From Erythrobacter sp. Alg231-14 (GTDB lineage Bacteria; Pseudomonadota; Alphaproteobacteria; Sphingomonadales; Sphingomonadaceae): DNA of 64,000 nucleotides. Below the pieces are notes generated by a model. It was given only the letters and a program-made list of their open reading frames with translations, made no database searches and was not told the origin of the DNA. The position numbers and the translations under genes were made by a program. Position 1 is the first letter of the stretch. Every line of letters starts with the position of its first letter. This document shows, piece after piece, positions 46,810 to 56,358 of this stretch. The stretch lies in NCBI RefSeq assembly GCF_900149685.1, contig NZ_LT702999.1, positions 2,046,001 through 2,110,000 on the forward strand. The letters are read 5' to 3'.

Positions 46810-47054
46810 TCGTTCGGCGCGCTTGCGTCGGTTACCAACCAAACCCGGATGGCGCCGGCCAAACCGGGTGGCGTGTCGGCTTTGATCCGTTCGGCATCAA
46901 TTCGACCGACCAAGGCGTTGATTGCGATGCCGCGCTGGTCCGCTGCGTCTTTTAGCATATCCCAAAATAGGGGTTCCAAGCTGATCGAGGTCTTGTGACC
47001 CGCGATCTGGACGGAGCGTTTAACAGGGGGGTGATACGGCGGCGGCATGTTCAT
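46806..47054 (-). CDS. ribbon-helix-helix domain protein (RHH_4 type)
   Basis: An 82-residue small protein. The region [33 protein letters not shown] (landmark residues within about 25-60) matches the RHH_4 family, probably DNA binding. Met at 47054 follows GGGAGC and overlaps the TGA of the upstream gene (ATGA), so the two are co-translated. ATG 47048 is an alternative. Target unknown. The gene converges on murA, overlapping by 4 bases. Confidence 0.8.
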   Translation of the reverse strand: MNMPPPYHPPVKRSVQIAGHKTSISLEPLFWDMLKDAADQRGIAINALVGRIDAERIKADTPPGLAGAIRVWLVTDASAPND

Positions 47055-47260
47055 TTGTAATGCTCCCGTCGATCCGAAAAATCGCGCACTCTTTTGCGCC
47101 ATGCCCGATAACTACCCGGCTTTAACCGGTCGCGCATCAAAGCTTTCACCTCTTTCTCCGACAGGTCAAATTCACGTTCGATTGTCGCAAAGCTGGTGTG
47201 ATCGCTCAACGCCATTTCGACGATCGCACTCACATCGGCTTCGTTTAGATCGCGAGGCAC
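47051..47260 (-). CDS. small protein of the DUF2805/TIGR03643 type
   Basis: A 69-residue protein. The segment IVEMALSDHTSFATIEREFDLSEKEV (landmarks within 12-38) and MRDRLKPGSYRAWRKRVR match the DUF2805 family of conserved small proteins of unknown function, possibly a helical DNA-binding fold. GTG 47260 is chosen since AAAGGA precedes it by about 7 bases; a GTG at 47284 is also open. It is the first gene of a pair with the RHH gene. Confidence 0.75.
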   Translation of the reverse strand: MPRDLNEADVSAIVEMALSDHTSFATIEREFDLSEKEVKALMRDRLKPGSYRAWRKRVRDFSDRREHYK

Positions 47261-47459
47261 GTTGATTATCCTTTGGTGAAACACGTTGCGTTGGGGTGCG
47301 TCAATGCGGGTTGGAACTCATCGCCGAAACGCCTGCATCGAACATCCGGTTCCCGCAAACCGCACACGTCACTATGGCCGCACCCAATCAGGCGTTCGTT
47401 CCTTCGAGGGCGTTCAGTGGAGCGGCCCTCAGGATCGTCACGCCGAGCCGTCGTGCAAC

Positions 47460-47482
47460 AAAAAACCCTGCGTAAAGCAGGG
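47460..47482 (-). terminator. Rho-independent terminator of the 47511-48341 gene
   Basis: On the minus strand: CCCTGC, loop TTTAC, GCAGGG, then six Ts. It lies about 28 bases past the stop of the envelope-protein gene. Confidence 0.85.
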
Positions 47483-47510
47483 TCGTATGCGGGCAAAACT
47501 CTGCCAGAAA

Positions 47511-48341
47511 TCAGAAGCGGATTTGTGTTCCGACATAGACCGCTTGGCTGTCTTGAACCGAATTGGCGACCGGATCGAGTCGATCCCGCTCTTGCGAAAG
47601 ACGAACACCGGCCCGGACGTCGAAATTGGGCGAGAGCCGGAAGCTGCCGCCAACATCCACAGTTTGGGAGCTCAACGCGTCGAGCGTGTTGGGCGAACGG
47701 CCGGCAACGGTTTCATCCTCAAGCTCAATGCGCGGTTGCAAACGGCTGGGCTTGTCCAACCGCGTTGGCCGCGATGGTTCAAATTCCGAAAGATCGGGCA
47801 TTGCTGGGTTTGACAGGGTCACCGTGCGACCCGACCGCACTGGCGATTGTTCCAGCCCAGTTGGAAGCGATACGCCCGATGGCGCAGGGTTTGCGGCCTG
47901 AGTTCGAGCAAAGCTTTGATATCCGCGTGCCGTCCCCAGGTTGAATCGATTCGCGGTCACACCATTCAGACCTGAACCCAAACCGGGCTTCGCGTCTTGG
48001 GCGGATCGGATTGAAATCGCCTGAGCCGATTGATCATCGATGCGCACTGCGACGGTGACCGTGCGTTCATTGCCAACGATAGCCGTACCAGCGGGTGTGA
48101 AACGAATGCCGCGTTCGCGCGCCTTTTTGGCGACCCGTGCGGCAAGCTCTGGATCAATCGATGCCGGCGTAAACATGTCATACGCCGCCGAATCATCGGC
48201 AGCCACAGGGGCTGCTGCGCTCTCACCCAATCCGACCACAGCCAGACCGGCCGACGGCAAAGTCAGCGTCAGGGCGGCGGCCATACCCAACAGCGACAGC
48301 TTACGCTGCTTTCTTGCCGTTGTGTTGATCGCCTTGGACAC
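47511..48341 (-). CDS. exported protein with possible outer-membrane C-terminus, unknown function
   Basis: A 276-residue protein with a signal peptide (LSLLGMAAALTLTLPSAGLAVV), an acidic N-terminal domain, a disordered Ser/Pro-rich middle and a C-terminal third made of short beta-like stretches ending YVGTQIRF, as last strands of outer-membrane barrels do. A full barrel is not visible, as the C-terminal part is only about 60 residues. GTG 48341 follows AAGGAAG. I do not recognise a family. Confidence 0.78.
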   Translation of the reverse strand: MSKAINTTARKQRKLSLLGMAAALTLTLPSAGLAVVGLGESAAAPVAADDSAAYDMFTPASIDPELAARVAKKARERGIRFTPAGTAIVGNERTVTVAVRIDDQSAQAISIRSAQDAKPGLGSGLNGVTANRFNLGTARGYQSFARTQAANPAPSGVSLPTGLEQSPVRSGRTVTLSNPAMPDLSEFEPSRPTRLDKPSRLQPRIELEDETVAGRSPNTLDALSSQTVDVGGSFRLSPNFDVRAGVRLSQERDRLDPVANSVQDSQAVYVGTQIRF

Positions 48342-48794
48342 TGTGCTTCCTTTGTCGTCTTACGCTTGGATCAAGATCCCACGGATTAGACCCGTTTCTC
48401 CCTGAACGCACGCTGAGCAGCTTATAACGCTATAACAACGCAACTTGCTGATTTCTGAATGGATAGATCCGTGATGGACGCAGTTGCAATCTTTTCCACA
48501 CTTGGCGAGCGGCTTCGCGTTCCACCTGTTGCGCCGAACACACAGAATCGCGCCCAATGTTGGGGCAAACGTCATATTGCGCAGATTCCTTGCCTATCCA
48601 GCCAACCCAAAGATCCGTTGGTTTCGCGCACAGGCCCCCGCAATTTGGGGGGATTCGCCACGGCGCACAATCGTATAGAATGCATCGCCATACAGGTTGC
48701 ATACAGACGCAGGCCGCTTTGACCGCTATGCGCCGCGATTGCGCCCTGCGGGCAGTCGATGGGTTTCGCCGGGATAAATGGCGGTGCAACACGC
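48342..48794. other. gene-poor stretch, no supported gene
   Basis: About 450 bases between two divergently placed genes. Open frames on both strands exist but lack protein-like composition and ribosome-binding sites. The only local structure is an inverted repeat CCCCC-GCAATTT-GGGGG (near 48634-48650) without a T tract. Nothing can be assigned. Confidence 0.5.
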
Positions 48795-48822
48795 TTGCCG
48801 GGACGGTTTGTGCCGGTATAGA
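48795..48822 (+). promoter_or_regulatory. candidate promoter of the DUF3576 gene, reading toward leuS
   Basis: TTGCCG (48795-48800), 16-base spacer, TATAGA (48817-48822). The expected start of transcription is about 10 bases before the GTG at 48839. Confidence 0.5.
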
Positions 48823-48838
48823 GCATGAGGATAAATTA

Positions 48839-49351
48839 GTGAGGGAAGTAAACGCCGTGACACGCGCCAAAATCGCATTTTCGAACACACTTTCGAATCA
48901 AGCAGGCAATTGGGCTGTAACCGCCCGCACCATGCGGAGCGCAGCCGTTTTGGCGGCGTTTGGCTTGCTCGCGGCTTGCGGTGGCAATGAACGCCCCACC
49001 AGCCAGCTTCAGGCGGCGCAGGTCAACACGATCGGCGTAAATGCATATTTGTGGCGCGGCGCGCTCGACACGCTGAGTTTTGCTCCGCTTTTGTCGGCCG
49101 ACAGCAATGGCGGCGTTATCGTCACTGATTGGTACGCCAACCCAAGCAATCCGAATGAGCGGGTGAAGGTCACAGTCACCATTCTTGATCAAGATCTGCG
49201 CGCCGATGCCCTTCGTGTTTCGGCCAGCCGTCAGGTCGCGCAAGGCGGCGGTTGGGTCGATGCCCCGGTTCAGGCCGCAACGGTCCAGAAGCTTGAAGAC
49301 ATCATCCTTACCAAAGCGCGCGATTTGCGGCGCAAGGCCATCACGGGCTAA
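48839..49351 (+). CDS. DUF3576 domain lipoprotein
   Basis: A protein of up to 170 residues. A lipobox LLAAC follows the Met-rich signal (RSAAVLAAFGLLAACGG), then the DUF3576 domain (VNAYLWRGALDTLSFAPLLSAD onward). The family is common in Alphaproteobacteria beside leuS, lptE and holA, which this window shows. GTG 48839 follows GAGGAT, and GTG 48857 follows GAGGGAAG; an internal ATG 48931 lacks a ribosome site. Probably an envelope-maintenance factor, role unknown. Confidence 0.85.
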   Translation: MREVNAVTRAKIAFSNTLSNQAGNWAVTARTMRSAAVLAAFGLLAACGGNERPTSQLQAAQVNTIGVNAYLWRGALDTLSFAPLLSADSNGGVIVTDWYANPSNPNERVKVTVTILDQDLRADALRVSASRQVAQGGGWVDAPVQAATVQKLEDIILTKARDLRRKAITG

Positions 49352-49402
49352 GCGCCATTTGCGTTTCTCTTTGGCCAATTTTGGCGCTCTAGCGGTACTT
49401 AC

Positions 49403-51913
49403 ATGACTGAAACTCGATTCGATCCGTCTTCCGCCGACGGGCGCTGGCAGCGCGCGTGGACCGATGCGGGCACTTTCACCGCTGATTCGAACAGCGAAAA
49501 ACCTAAGAGCTATATCCTTGAAATGTTCCCCTATCCTTCGGGGCGCATTCATATGGGGCATGTCCGCAATTACACGATGGGCGATGTTCTGGCGCGGTAT
49601 AAGAAAATGCGTGGACACGAAGTGCTCCACCCCATGGGTTGGGACGCGTTCGGCATGCCGGCGGAAAACGCTGCGATGGAAAAGAAGGTCCACCCCGGCG
49701 ATTGGACCCGATCCAACATCGAAGCGATGAAAGAGCAATTGCAACGCATCGGTTTTGCGTTGGATTGGACCCGTGAATTCGCCACGTGCGATCCAGAATA
49801 TTACGGTCACGAACAAGCGTTGTTCTTGGACATGTATGCCGGTGGGCTCGTCTATCGCCGTTCCAGCGAAGTGAATTGGGACCCGGTTGATATGACCGTG
49901 TTGGCCAATGAACAGGTGATCGACGGCAAAGGCTGGCGGTCGGGCGCAGAGGTTGAAAAGCGTAAGTTGGATCAGTGGTTCTTGAAGATCACTGACTTTG
50001 CCGATGAACTGTTGGATGGGCTGGGCGATTTGAAGGATTGGCCGGATAAAGTCCGGCTAATGCAGGAAAACTGGATCGGCAAAAGCCAAGGGCTTGAATT
50101 CTCATTCGATCTTTCGAACGGCGATAAACTTCCGGTTTACACGACGCGGCCCGATACGATTTTCGGCGCGAGCTTTTGTGCCATTGCAGCGGACCATCCG
50201 ATTGCTCAGACATTGGCGGCGGACAGTGCGCCGGTCCGCGAATTTATCGAAGAATGCAAACGCGGTGGCACCACTGCAGCGGAGCTGGAAACCGCCGAAA
50301 AACTGGGCTTTGACACCGGGATTACGGCGAAACATCCCTTCACCGGCGAACCCATGCCGGTCTTCATCGCGAACTTTGTTCTGATGGATTACGGCACCGG
50401 CGCGGTGATGGGCGTACCGGGCCACGACCAGCGCGATTTTGAATTTGCGACCAAATACGCTCTGCCGATTGCTCGTGTGGTTGCTTCCGATCCATCCGGA
50501 GCCAACGCGCCCATGGGTCACGAGGCGGAATCGGGTGACGGCGTTATCGTCAATTCGGATTTCCTCGACGGCAAATCGGTCGACGATGCCAAAGCGGATG
50601 TGATCAATCGCGCGCAGGATGGCGGTTGGGGCGAAGGAACGACCGTTTGGCGGCTGCGCGATTGGGGTATTTCTCGTCAGCGGTATTGGGGCACGCCGAT
50701 CCCGTTCATCCATTGCCCAAAATGTGACATTGTACCGGTGCCAAAGGACCAATTGCCGGTCACTTTGCCTGACGAAGTGGATTTTGAAACGCCGGGCAAC
50801 CCGTTGGAACGGCACCCGACGTGGAAGCATACGACCTGCCCCAAATGTGGCGGCGCGGCTGAGCGTGAGACCGATACGCTCGACACGTTCACCAATTCCA
50901 GTTGGTATTTTCTGCGCTTTGCGAGCCAACCTTCGGATGCGCCGTTTGATCCGGTAGAAATTGCCAAATGGATGCCGGTTCAACATTATATCGGCGGTAT
51001 TGAACACGCGATCCTGCACTTGCTCTACGCTCGTTTTTGGACACGCGCATTGGCCCATATTGGCAAATTCGATGTGAAAGAGCCATTCGCGGCGCTGTTC
51101 ACACAAGGCATGGTGACGCACGAAACCTATGCGTTGGGCGATGGCAGCTGGTTGTCCCCCGAAGAGGTGCGCAAAGATGGCGCGGATTGGGTCACTGTCG
51201 AAGGCGGACAACCGGTCACATCGGGCCGCGTTGTCAAAATGTCGAAGTCGAAGAAGAACGTCGTCGATCCAGACAATATCATCGCCAATTACGGCGCCGA
51301 CGCCGTGCGCTGGTTCATGTTGTCCGACAGCCCGCCCGAACGCGATTTGCCGTGGTCGGAAAGCGGGATCGAAGGATGCTATCGCTTTGTCCAAAGGTTG
51401 TGGCGTTTGTTCGGCCAATACGACAGCGACGCTAGCGGCGAAGACAAAACGCTTTCGCGCAAGGCCCATCAGGCCATCGTTGCCGTTGCAGAAGACATTG
51501 AGGCGCTCGGCTTTAACAAAGCTGTGGCGCGGATTTATGAGCTGACCGCAGCGGCAGAAAAGGCCAAGCCAAGCGCAGACCGCAATTTTGCGATCCGCGC
51601 GGTGCTGCATCTGATCGCGCCGATGATGCCGCATTTGGCGGAAGAAGCGCATGAAGCCATGGGCGAAACCGCTTTGATTGCGGATGCCGCATGGCCCGCG
51701 CATGATCCAGCGATGTTGATCGAAGACGAAGTCACCATCGCGATTCAACACAAGGGCAAACTGCGCGATACGATCACCGTTCCGAAAGGTGCACCGAAAG
51801 AAGACGTCGAAGCGCTTGCACTGGCCAGCGAGAAGGTTCAGCGTTCATTGGATGGTGCGGACATTCGCAAGGTGATCGTGGTGCCCGATAGATTGGTGAA
51901 CATTGTAACGTGA
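49403..51913 (+). CDS. leuS: leucyl-tRNA synthetase
   Basis: An 836-residue class I synthetase charging tRNA-Leu. The HIGH motif is in [11 protein letters not shown] (near 41-51), the editing domain lies in the middle ([12 protein letters not shown]), zinc-like CPKC pairs are seen (HCPKCD and CPKCGG), and KMSKS is at about 612-616. Length is typical of bacterial LeuS. The stop overlaps the lptE start by 4 bases. Confidence 0.97.
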   Translation: MTETRFDPSSADGRWQRAWTDAGTFTADSNSEKPKSYILEMFPYPSGRIHMGHVRNYTMGDVLARYKKMRGHEVLHPMGWDAFGMPAENAAMEKKVHPGDWTRSNIEAMKEQLQRIGFALDWTREFATCDPEYYGHEQALFLDMYAGGLVYRRSSEVNWDPVDMTVLANEQVIDGKGWRSGAEVEKRKLDQWFLKITDFADELLDGLGDLKDWPDKVRLMQENWIGKSQGLEFSFDLSNGDKLPVYTTRPDTIFGASFCAIAADHPIAQTLAADSAPVREFIEECKRGGTTAAELETAEKLGFDTGITAKHPFTGEPMPVFIANFVLMDYGTGAVMGVPGHDQRDFEFATKYALPIARVVASDPSGANAPMGHEAESGDGVIVNSDFLDGKSVDDAKADVINRAQDGGWGEGTTVWRLRDWGISRQRYWGTPIPFIHCPKCDIVPVPKDQLPVTLPDEVDFETPGNPLERHPTWKHTTCPKCGGAAERETDTLDTFTNSSWYFLRFASQPSDAPFDPVEIAKWMPVQHYIGGIEHAILHLLYARFWTRALAHIGKFDVKEPFAALFTQGMVTHETYALGDGSWLSPEEVRKDGADWVTVEGGQPVTSGRVVKMSKSKKNVVDPDNIIANYGADAVRWFMLSDSPPERDLPWSESGIEGCYRFVQRLWRLFGQYDSDASGEDKTLSRKAHQAIVAVAEDIEALGFNKAVARIYELTAAAEKAKPSADRNFAIRAVLHLIAPMMPHLAEEAHEAMGETALIADAAWPAHDPAMLIEDEVTIAIQHKGKLRDTITVPKGAPKEDVEALALASEKVQRSLDGADIRKVIVVPDRLVNIVT

Positions 51914-52437
51914 TGCTGAAACGCGCCGCTCTTCTGGCTCTTGCCGTTTGCGTCCCGCTGTCTGCATGCGGCCTTCAACCTATGTATGCCGGCGGCTCCA
52001 ACTCCACTGTTGCCCAAGGGCTCGCCGCGATTGATGTACCGGCTATTCCGGGACGCGATGGATGGTTGGTGCGCAACGCTTTGAAAGACAGGCTGCATGT
52101 CGCGCGCGCCGGTCAAGACTCTGTTGCACCCGCCTATCGTTTGGATGTTCGCTTGGACGACGCGCTTGAGGGGTTGGGCGTGTTGAACGATGACACGATC
52201 AGCCGTGAACGCCGGATCTTGCGGTCACGGTATCAATTGATTGATTTGGCGACGGGCGAAATCCTTTTGGACGCCACCGCCGGTTCGGACGCCGGAGTTG
52301 ATGTGGTGTCCTCCGAATACGCGACCATCGCGGCGGAACAAACCGCCCTTGAAAACCTCGCCAAAGATGTTGCCGAACGGATGGCGACGCGGATCGCGTT
52401 GACCCTTAGGGAGCGTGAGCGGGGCGCTGCGCAGTAA
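51910..52437 (+). CDS. lptE: LPS assembly lipoprotein LptE
   Basis: A 175-residue lipoprotein, plug partner of the LptD channel that inserts lipopolysaccharide in the outer membrane. Lipobox LSAC with Cys19, followed by GLQPMYAGG, a hallmark of alphaproteobacterial LptE. It overlaps leuS by 4 bases and precedes holA by 7, the common order in this class. Confidence 0.9.
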   Translation: MMLKRAALLALAVCVPLSACGLQPMYAGGSNSTVAQGLAAIDVPAIPGRDGWLVRNALKDRLHVARAGQDSVAPAYRLDVRLDDALEGLGVLNDDTISRERRILRSRYQLIDLATGEILLDATAGSDAGVDVVSSEYATIAAEQTALENLAKDVAERMATRIALTLRERERGAAQ

Positions 52438-52444
52438 TGCAGCG

Positions 52445-53509
52445 ATGAAAGCGAAACATACAGAATTCGCGCGCGGCCTGCCCAGCGCTGCATCTTCCGC
52501 CTCCATCTTCTTTTTCTGCGGTCCCGACGAAGCGGGCGCGTCCGCCGCGGCTGCGAAAATCATCGCAGCTTTGCCCGACGCTGGAGAGCGGATTGAAATG
52601 TCGGGGGGCGATTTGCGGCGCGACCCGGCGCTTTTGGGTGACGAAGCGCGATCCAGCTCGTTGTTTGGTGATACGCGGCATATCTATGTGCGGGCATCGG
52701 GGGATGAGGCGCATGACGCGCTGAAAGCCTTAATCGATACAAGCGATGCGGGCGCGGGGGACGCTGCGCCAATCTTTATCGTCGCGACCGCCGCAACCGA
52801 CAAATCGCGCACGGCCAAATTGCTTGAGAAACGCAAAGATGCGCTTGTCGCGATGTTTTATCCCCCCGATTTGATGAGCGTCGCGGCGTCTGTGCGCGCT
52901 ATGGCGGATGGGGCCGGTCTGCGTCTGGGTGGCGATTTGGCCGAACGCGTTGCGCGGGCTGCTGGATTGGATGTCCGCCTCGCTCAATCTGAGATCGACA
53001 AATTGGCGCTGTATATGGATGCCGGGCCGCAGACGCCTAAAACGGCATCGGTTGAAGATTACGCGGAAATTGGCGCTGCCACCGAAGAAGACGGTTTTGG
53101 CCCCGTCGTGAACGCAGTGATGGGTGGCGATCTGGCCAAATTGCCCAATGAATTGCGCCGTATGAAGGAGTTGGGCTTGAACCCGGTCGGCCTAACCTTG
53201 GCGTTGGAACGTCGCGCGGCTCAATTGGCTATGATCGGTGCCAAATTGGGTAAGCGCGGTTCAATCGACAATTTGGGTCGCGGCGAAAAGGCGCAATTGG
53301 GCATTTTCTGGAAAGAAGAGCGCGAAATCCGTCAACAACTGGGCAATTGGCAGGGCGTCGTTGGCCGTGGCAGCAAAGAACGCAAGCTGGACCGGTTGAT
53401 CCCCCGGTTGGTGGCGCTGCATCGAAACCTGCTCGCGAACAGCCAAACGGCCGAATTGCTTTTGGCGCAAGACCTCACCCAAATTGCTCGATTTGCTGCC
53501 AAACGGTAG
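52445..53509 (+). CDS. holA: DNA polymerase III subunit delta
   Basis: A 354-residue clamp-loader subunit that opens the beta clamp. IFFFCGPDEAGASAAA near 22-37 is the remnant P-loop strand of the AAA+ fold; the C-terminal part has the collar domain. MKAKHTEFARG at 52445 matches sphingomonad HolA starts; no clear ribosome site precedes it, and the upstream GTG at 52415 is an alternative. Confidence 0.9.
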   Translation: MKAKHTEFARGLPSAASSASIFFFCGPDEAGASAAAAKIIAALPDAGERIEMSGGDLRRDPALLGDEARSSSLFGDTRHIYVRASGDEAHDALKALIDTSDAGAGDAAPIFIVATAATDKSRTAKLLEKRKDALVAMFYPPDLMSVAASVRAMADGAGLRLGGDLAERVARAAGLDVRLAQSEIDKLALYMDAGPQTPKTASVEDYAEIGAATEEDGFGPVVNAVMGGDLAKLPNELRRMKELGLNPVGLTLALERRAAQLAMIGAKLGKRGSIDNLGRGEKAQLGIFWKEEREIRQQLGNWQGVVGRGSKERKLDRLIPRLVALHRNLLANSQTAELLLAQDLTQIARFAAKR

Positions 53510-53567
53510 CATTATCGGACAGTTTTTCATTTCGCAGTCGCACAAAGTGCAATTTTGCGTGTAGGGG

Positions 53568-53616
53568 CTTAAGGAATCATAAGGGATATTCCTTAAGGAG
53601 CGTTCCGGGGGGAACG
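53568..53616 (+). promoter_or_regulatory. two adjacent inverted repeats before the glycosylphosphotransferase gene
   Basis: CTTAAGGAAT and ATTCCTTAAG (53568-53577, 53588-53597) form 10-bp perfect arms around a 10-base spacer. Next, CGTTCC-GGGG-GGAACG (53601-53616) forms a second hairpin. Both lie within 60 bases of the ATG at 53626, so they could shape the leader RNA or bind a dimeric regulator. Confidence 0.45.
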
Positions 53617-53625
53617 TGAAAGCAT

Positions 53626-55029
53626 ATGAATAAGCAAACCGGACCGCTTTCCGAAGTCGTCCAATCGGATCAGGCAAAAGACATCATCGCGCCCTCGTTG
53701 GAGCGGCGGCGTTTGCGTGCCTATGCCATATTGCTTTTGCTTGATGCGTTGCTGCTCAATCTGGCGTTCGCTGCTGCCGGTCTGCTTTACGAAGGTTTGT
53801 GGTGGCACCCGCGCAATATGTTGGCGGTGCAAACGATCTTGCCGATCTACTTCACCATCGCGCTGTACAATCAAAGTTACGGTGGCAAGGCTCTTGTCGA
53901 TTGGGTTTTTGCTGCAAAACAAGCGCTTATCGCTCTGTTGATTTCGGCCGCTTTGTTGAACTTCGTCGCGTTCTACACAAAATCAAACGCGCAATTTTCG
54001 CGCGTTTCGGTGACATTGGGCCTGATTCTGGCGGCAGCGGCATTGGTCGTGTTGCGCCGGATTATCCCGGTTTTGATCGCAAAGTTCTGGGGCGGGCGCA
54101 CGCGCAACAATTTGATCATCGCCGATGGCGGACCGGAATTCTCCCTGCCTTTGTCCGTCAAAGTGTCAGCGGCCGAATACGAATTGGACCCGTCAAGCCA
54201 CGATCCTTTCATGCTCGATCGGTTGGGCCGGATGCTGCAGAATCAGGACAAAGTCGTGGTCAGTTGTCCACGCGAACGCCGCCAGGCATGGGCCTTCGTG
54301 CTCAAATCGGCGGGGGTCCAAGGCGAAATCGTCAGCGAACCCGCCCATGAGTTGGGCGCGATCGGCGTGCAACATTACGAAGAGCAAGATCGCACCACTT
54401 TGGTGATTTCGACCGGACCGCTCAGCTTGCGGTCACGCATTTCAAAACGTTTGTTCGACATCACTTTGGCGGGCGGCGCGTTGATCGCGTTGTCGCCGAT
54501 CTTGTTGTTCACTGCCCTTCGGATCAAACTGGATGATGGTGGGCCGGTTTTGTTTGTTCAGCGGCGTTTGGGGCGCGGCAATCAGTTCTTCAACATGTTC
54601 AAATTCCGTTCGATGAAGGTCGAGCAGAATGATGCCAATGGGGATCAATCCACCGGCCGCGAAGACGACCGGATCACCACAATCGGCAAATTCATCCGCC
54701 GGACCAGCATTGATGAGCTGCCGCAGCTGATCAATGTGCTGCGTGGGGATATGTCGATCGTCGGACCACGGCCGCACGCATTGGGAAGCCGTGCCAACAA
54801 CAAGTATTTTTGGGAAGTCGATGCGCAATATTGGCGTCGTCACTGCCTAAAACCGGGGCTTACGGGGCTTGCTCAAGTGCGCGGCCATCGCGGTGCTACC
54901 GAAGTTGAGAAAGATCTGACTGATCGTTTGCAATCCGATCTTGAATATATTTCGGGTTGGTCGTTGAAACGCGATCTGGAAATCGTGCTTCAAACCGTGC
55001 TCGTGTTGAAACACGACAACGCGTACTAA
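53626..55029 (+). CDS. polyprenyl glycosylphosphotransferase (bacterial sugar transferase)
   Basis: A 467-residue membrane enzyme of the WbaP/ExoY group that starts exopolysaccharide repeat units by moving a sugar phosphate to undecaprenyl phosphate. Four hydrophobic segments (about 28-140), a cytosolic linker domain, then a re-entrant segment (near 285-305) and the catalytic domain with FKFRSMKV, RRTSIDELPQL and VGPRPH. The leader has two inverted repeats, suggesting regulation. No other exopolysaccharide genes are adjacent. Confidence 0.93.
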   Translation: MNKQTGPLSEVVQSDQAKDIIAPSLERRRLRAYAILLLLDALLLNLAFAAAGLLYEGLWWHPRNMLAVQTILPIYFTIALYNQSYGGKALVDWVFAAKQALIALLISAALLNFVAFYTKSNAQFSRVSVTLGLILAAAALVVLRRIIPVLIAKFWGGRTRNNLIIADGGPEFSLPLSVKVSAAEYELDPSSHDPFMLDRLGRMLQNQDKVVVSCPRERRQAWAFVLKSAGVQGEIVSEPAHELGAIGVQHYEEQDRTTLVISTGPLSLRSRISKRLFDITLAGGALIALSPILLFTALRIKLDDGGPVLFVQRRLGRGNQFFNMFKFRSMKVEQNDANGDQSTGREDDRITTIGKFIRRTSIDELPQLINVLRGDMSIVGPRPHALGSRANNKYFWEVDAQYWRRHCLKPGLTGLAQVRGHRGATEVEKDLTDRLQSDLEYISGWSLKRDLEIVLQTVLVLKHDNAY

Positions 55030-55070
55030 AGCGCATCGGCCCAATCGGGCATTCAATCTCGTTACAATCA

Positions 55071-55085
55071 GGTGATCCAATCACC
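55071..55085. terminator. hairpin between convergent glycosylphosphotransferase and lptA
   Basis: GGTGAT-CCA-ATCACC forms perfect 6-bp arms in the gap. No clear T tract follows, so termination is only suggested. Confidence 0.3.
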
Positions 55086-55101
55086 CTAACCAATTGGGTG
55101 T

Positions 55102-55683
55102 TTAGTCGTCGCCTTGTGGAACGGTGAAGGTGCCGGTTACCCGCCCATTGGAGCTTTCCGTTCCCGACGCGGTGTTGCCGCCGCTGGATTTCCCATCAAC
55201 GCTGGATAGACCGCTGGCAAGGTCAATAACCAGCCGTCCGCCATTTAGGGTATCGCCAGCCCGGCGCAGTTCAACATTGCCCGCCATTGTGATGATCTGT
55301 CGGTTAAAATCATAGACCGCGACATCGCCGCTCGCGCGTTCATTCCCGCGTGTCACAACAACTCCGCCATTGGCGGTGATCCGGGCTACATCCAACGAAC
55401 CATCATCGGTGTAATTCGCCAACATTCGATTGGAACGGACGGTTAAACCGGCTTGATTGACGGTGACGCCTCCGGTCAGCACCACGCGGTTGGCACGGTC
55501 ATCGAAATCAATGCTGCCGGCGTCAAACGACACAGGTGCATTGGTGTTGTGTGATGCGATTGTCTGCGCATTGAGGGCCATACCGCCAGCCAATGCCGCG
55601 GTTAAGGCAAACCCCCCAGCGGCCCATGTCAAGGCAATTTTTCGTAAGCCGGGCTGTTGATTGTGTTTCGTCGCATTTGCCAT
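55102..55683 (-). CDS. lptA: LptA/OstA family periplasmic LPS-transport protein
   Basis: A 193-residue protein with an N-terminal hydrophobic signal (about 16-40) and the OstA repeat fold: FDAGSIDFDDRANRVVLTGGV, LTVRSNRMLANY and RQIITMAGNVELRRAGDTLNG. It bridges LptC to LptD. It starts within the lptC stop (TGATG, 1 base shared). The usual lptB ATPase gene is not next to it here. Confidence 0.9.
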   Translation of the reverse strand: MANATKHNQQPGLRKIALTWAAGGFALTAALAGGMALNAQTIASHNTNAPVSFDAGSIDFDDRANRVVLTGGVTVNQAGLTVRSNRMLANYTDDGSLDVARITANGGVVVTRGNERASGDVAVYDFNRQIITMAGNVELRRAGDTLNGGRLVIDLASGLSSVDGKSSGGNTASGTESSNGRVTGTFTVPQGDD

Positions 55684-56348
55684 CAGGGCACCCTCAATTC
55701 GCCGGGCACCATGGTGAGCCGGGCATTGCCATCCAGTGTGATTGTGCGCGCATCAATGTCGGCGCGCATTGTGTCCGCCGAAAATGTCCCTGCAGGAACC
55801 GACCCGGAAACACCTTCATCGCCGCTCATCATCCGCGTGTCGAGATCCAAGGCCACGCCGCTTGCTGTCATCGCATATCCATCGGCGGTCCGCACACGGA
55901 CAATTCCGTCGACGTCGACGACCTCTTCATTGATGTCATAGACCCCGCCGGGCGCTGACAAGCGCGCGGGACCATCGTCGAGCAGCAATTGCGCCATCAG
56001 GTCCTGCATGCGGACTTTGCCTTCGGCGCTGGACCGTTGGACCGCTTCGCCGGCGGTTAAAGAAAATGGGCGGCCAAAATCATCGCGACCGCGATACATA
56101 GCGTTGTCCACGCTCAACCGTTCGTCGATCACCGCGACGGTCGACCTGTCGAGAAGGAAGCTGACCTCTCCGCGCGGAGAAAGCGGCGTGATGATCATCA
56201 ACGCCGCCAAAACACCCACGCCCATCGGCAAAACCCGCGCGAGAAAACCGACCAGCCGGTCATGGCTGCCACCCGGCGCGGCGAAATGCTGCCGTTTGTT
56301 GCGAAGGTCCTGCGCTTCGCTGGTTTCGATGCGGCGTTTGATCACCAT
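55683..56348 (-). CDS. lptC: LPS export system protein LptC
   Basis: A 221-residue bitopic inner-membrane protein: cytosolic basic start, one hydrophobic segment (about 37-58), then a periplasmic beta-jellyroll (VDVDGIVRVRTADGYAMTASGVALDLDT in the core). It passes LPS from the LptBFG complex to LptA. ATG 56348 (MVIKRRIETS) is just after the rnd stop. Confidence 0.88.
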   Translation of the reverse strand: MVIKRRIETSEAQDLRNKRQHFAAPGGSHDRLVGFLARVLPMGVGVLAALMIITPLSPRGEVSFLLDRSTVAVIDERLSVDNAMYRGRDDFGRPFSLTAGEAVQRSSAEGKVRMQDLMAQLLLDDGPARLSAPGGVYDINEEVVDVDGIVRVRTADGYAMTASGVALDLDTRMMSGDEGVSGSVPAGTFSADTMRADIDARTITLDGNARLTMVPGELRVP

Positions 56349-56358
56349 GATGGACGGT

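Noticed and set aside
46806..47260. Toxin-antitoxin module
   Set aside because: Neither small protein resembles a toxin family, though one has an antitoxin-type RHH fold.
50102..51751. 549-codon open frame on the minus strand
   Set aside because: It is fully antisense to leuS and its composition is that of a shadow frame (Arg, His and Ile rich with no domain); leuS is certain.
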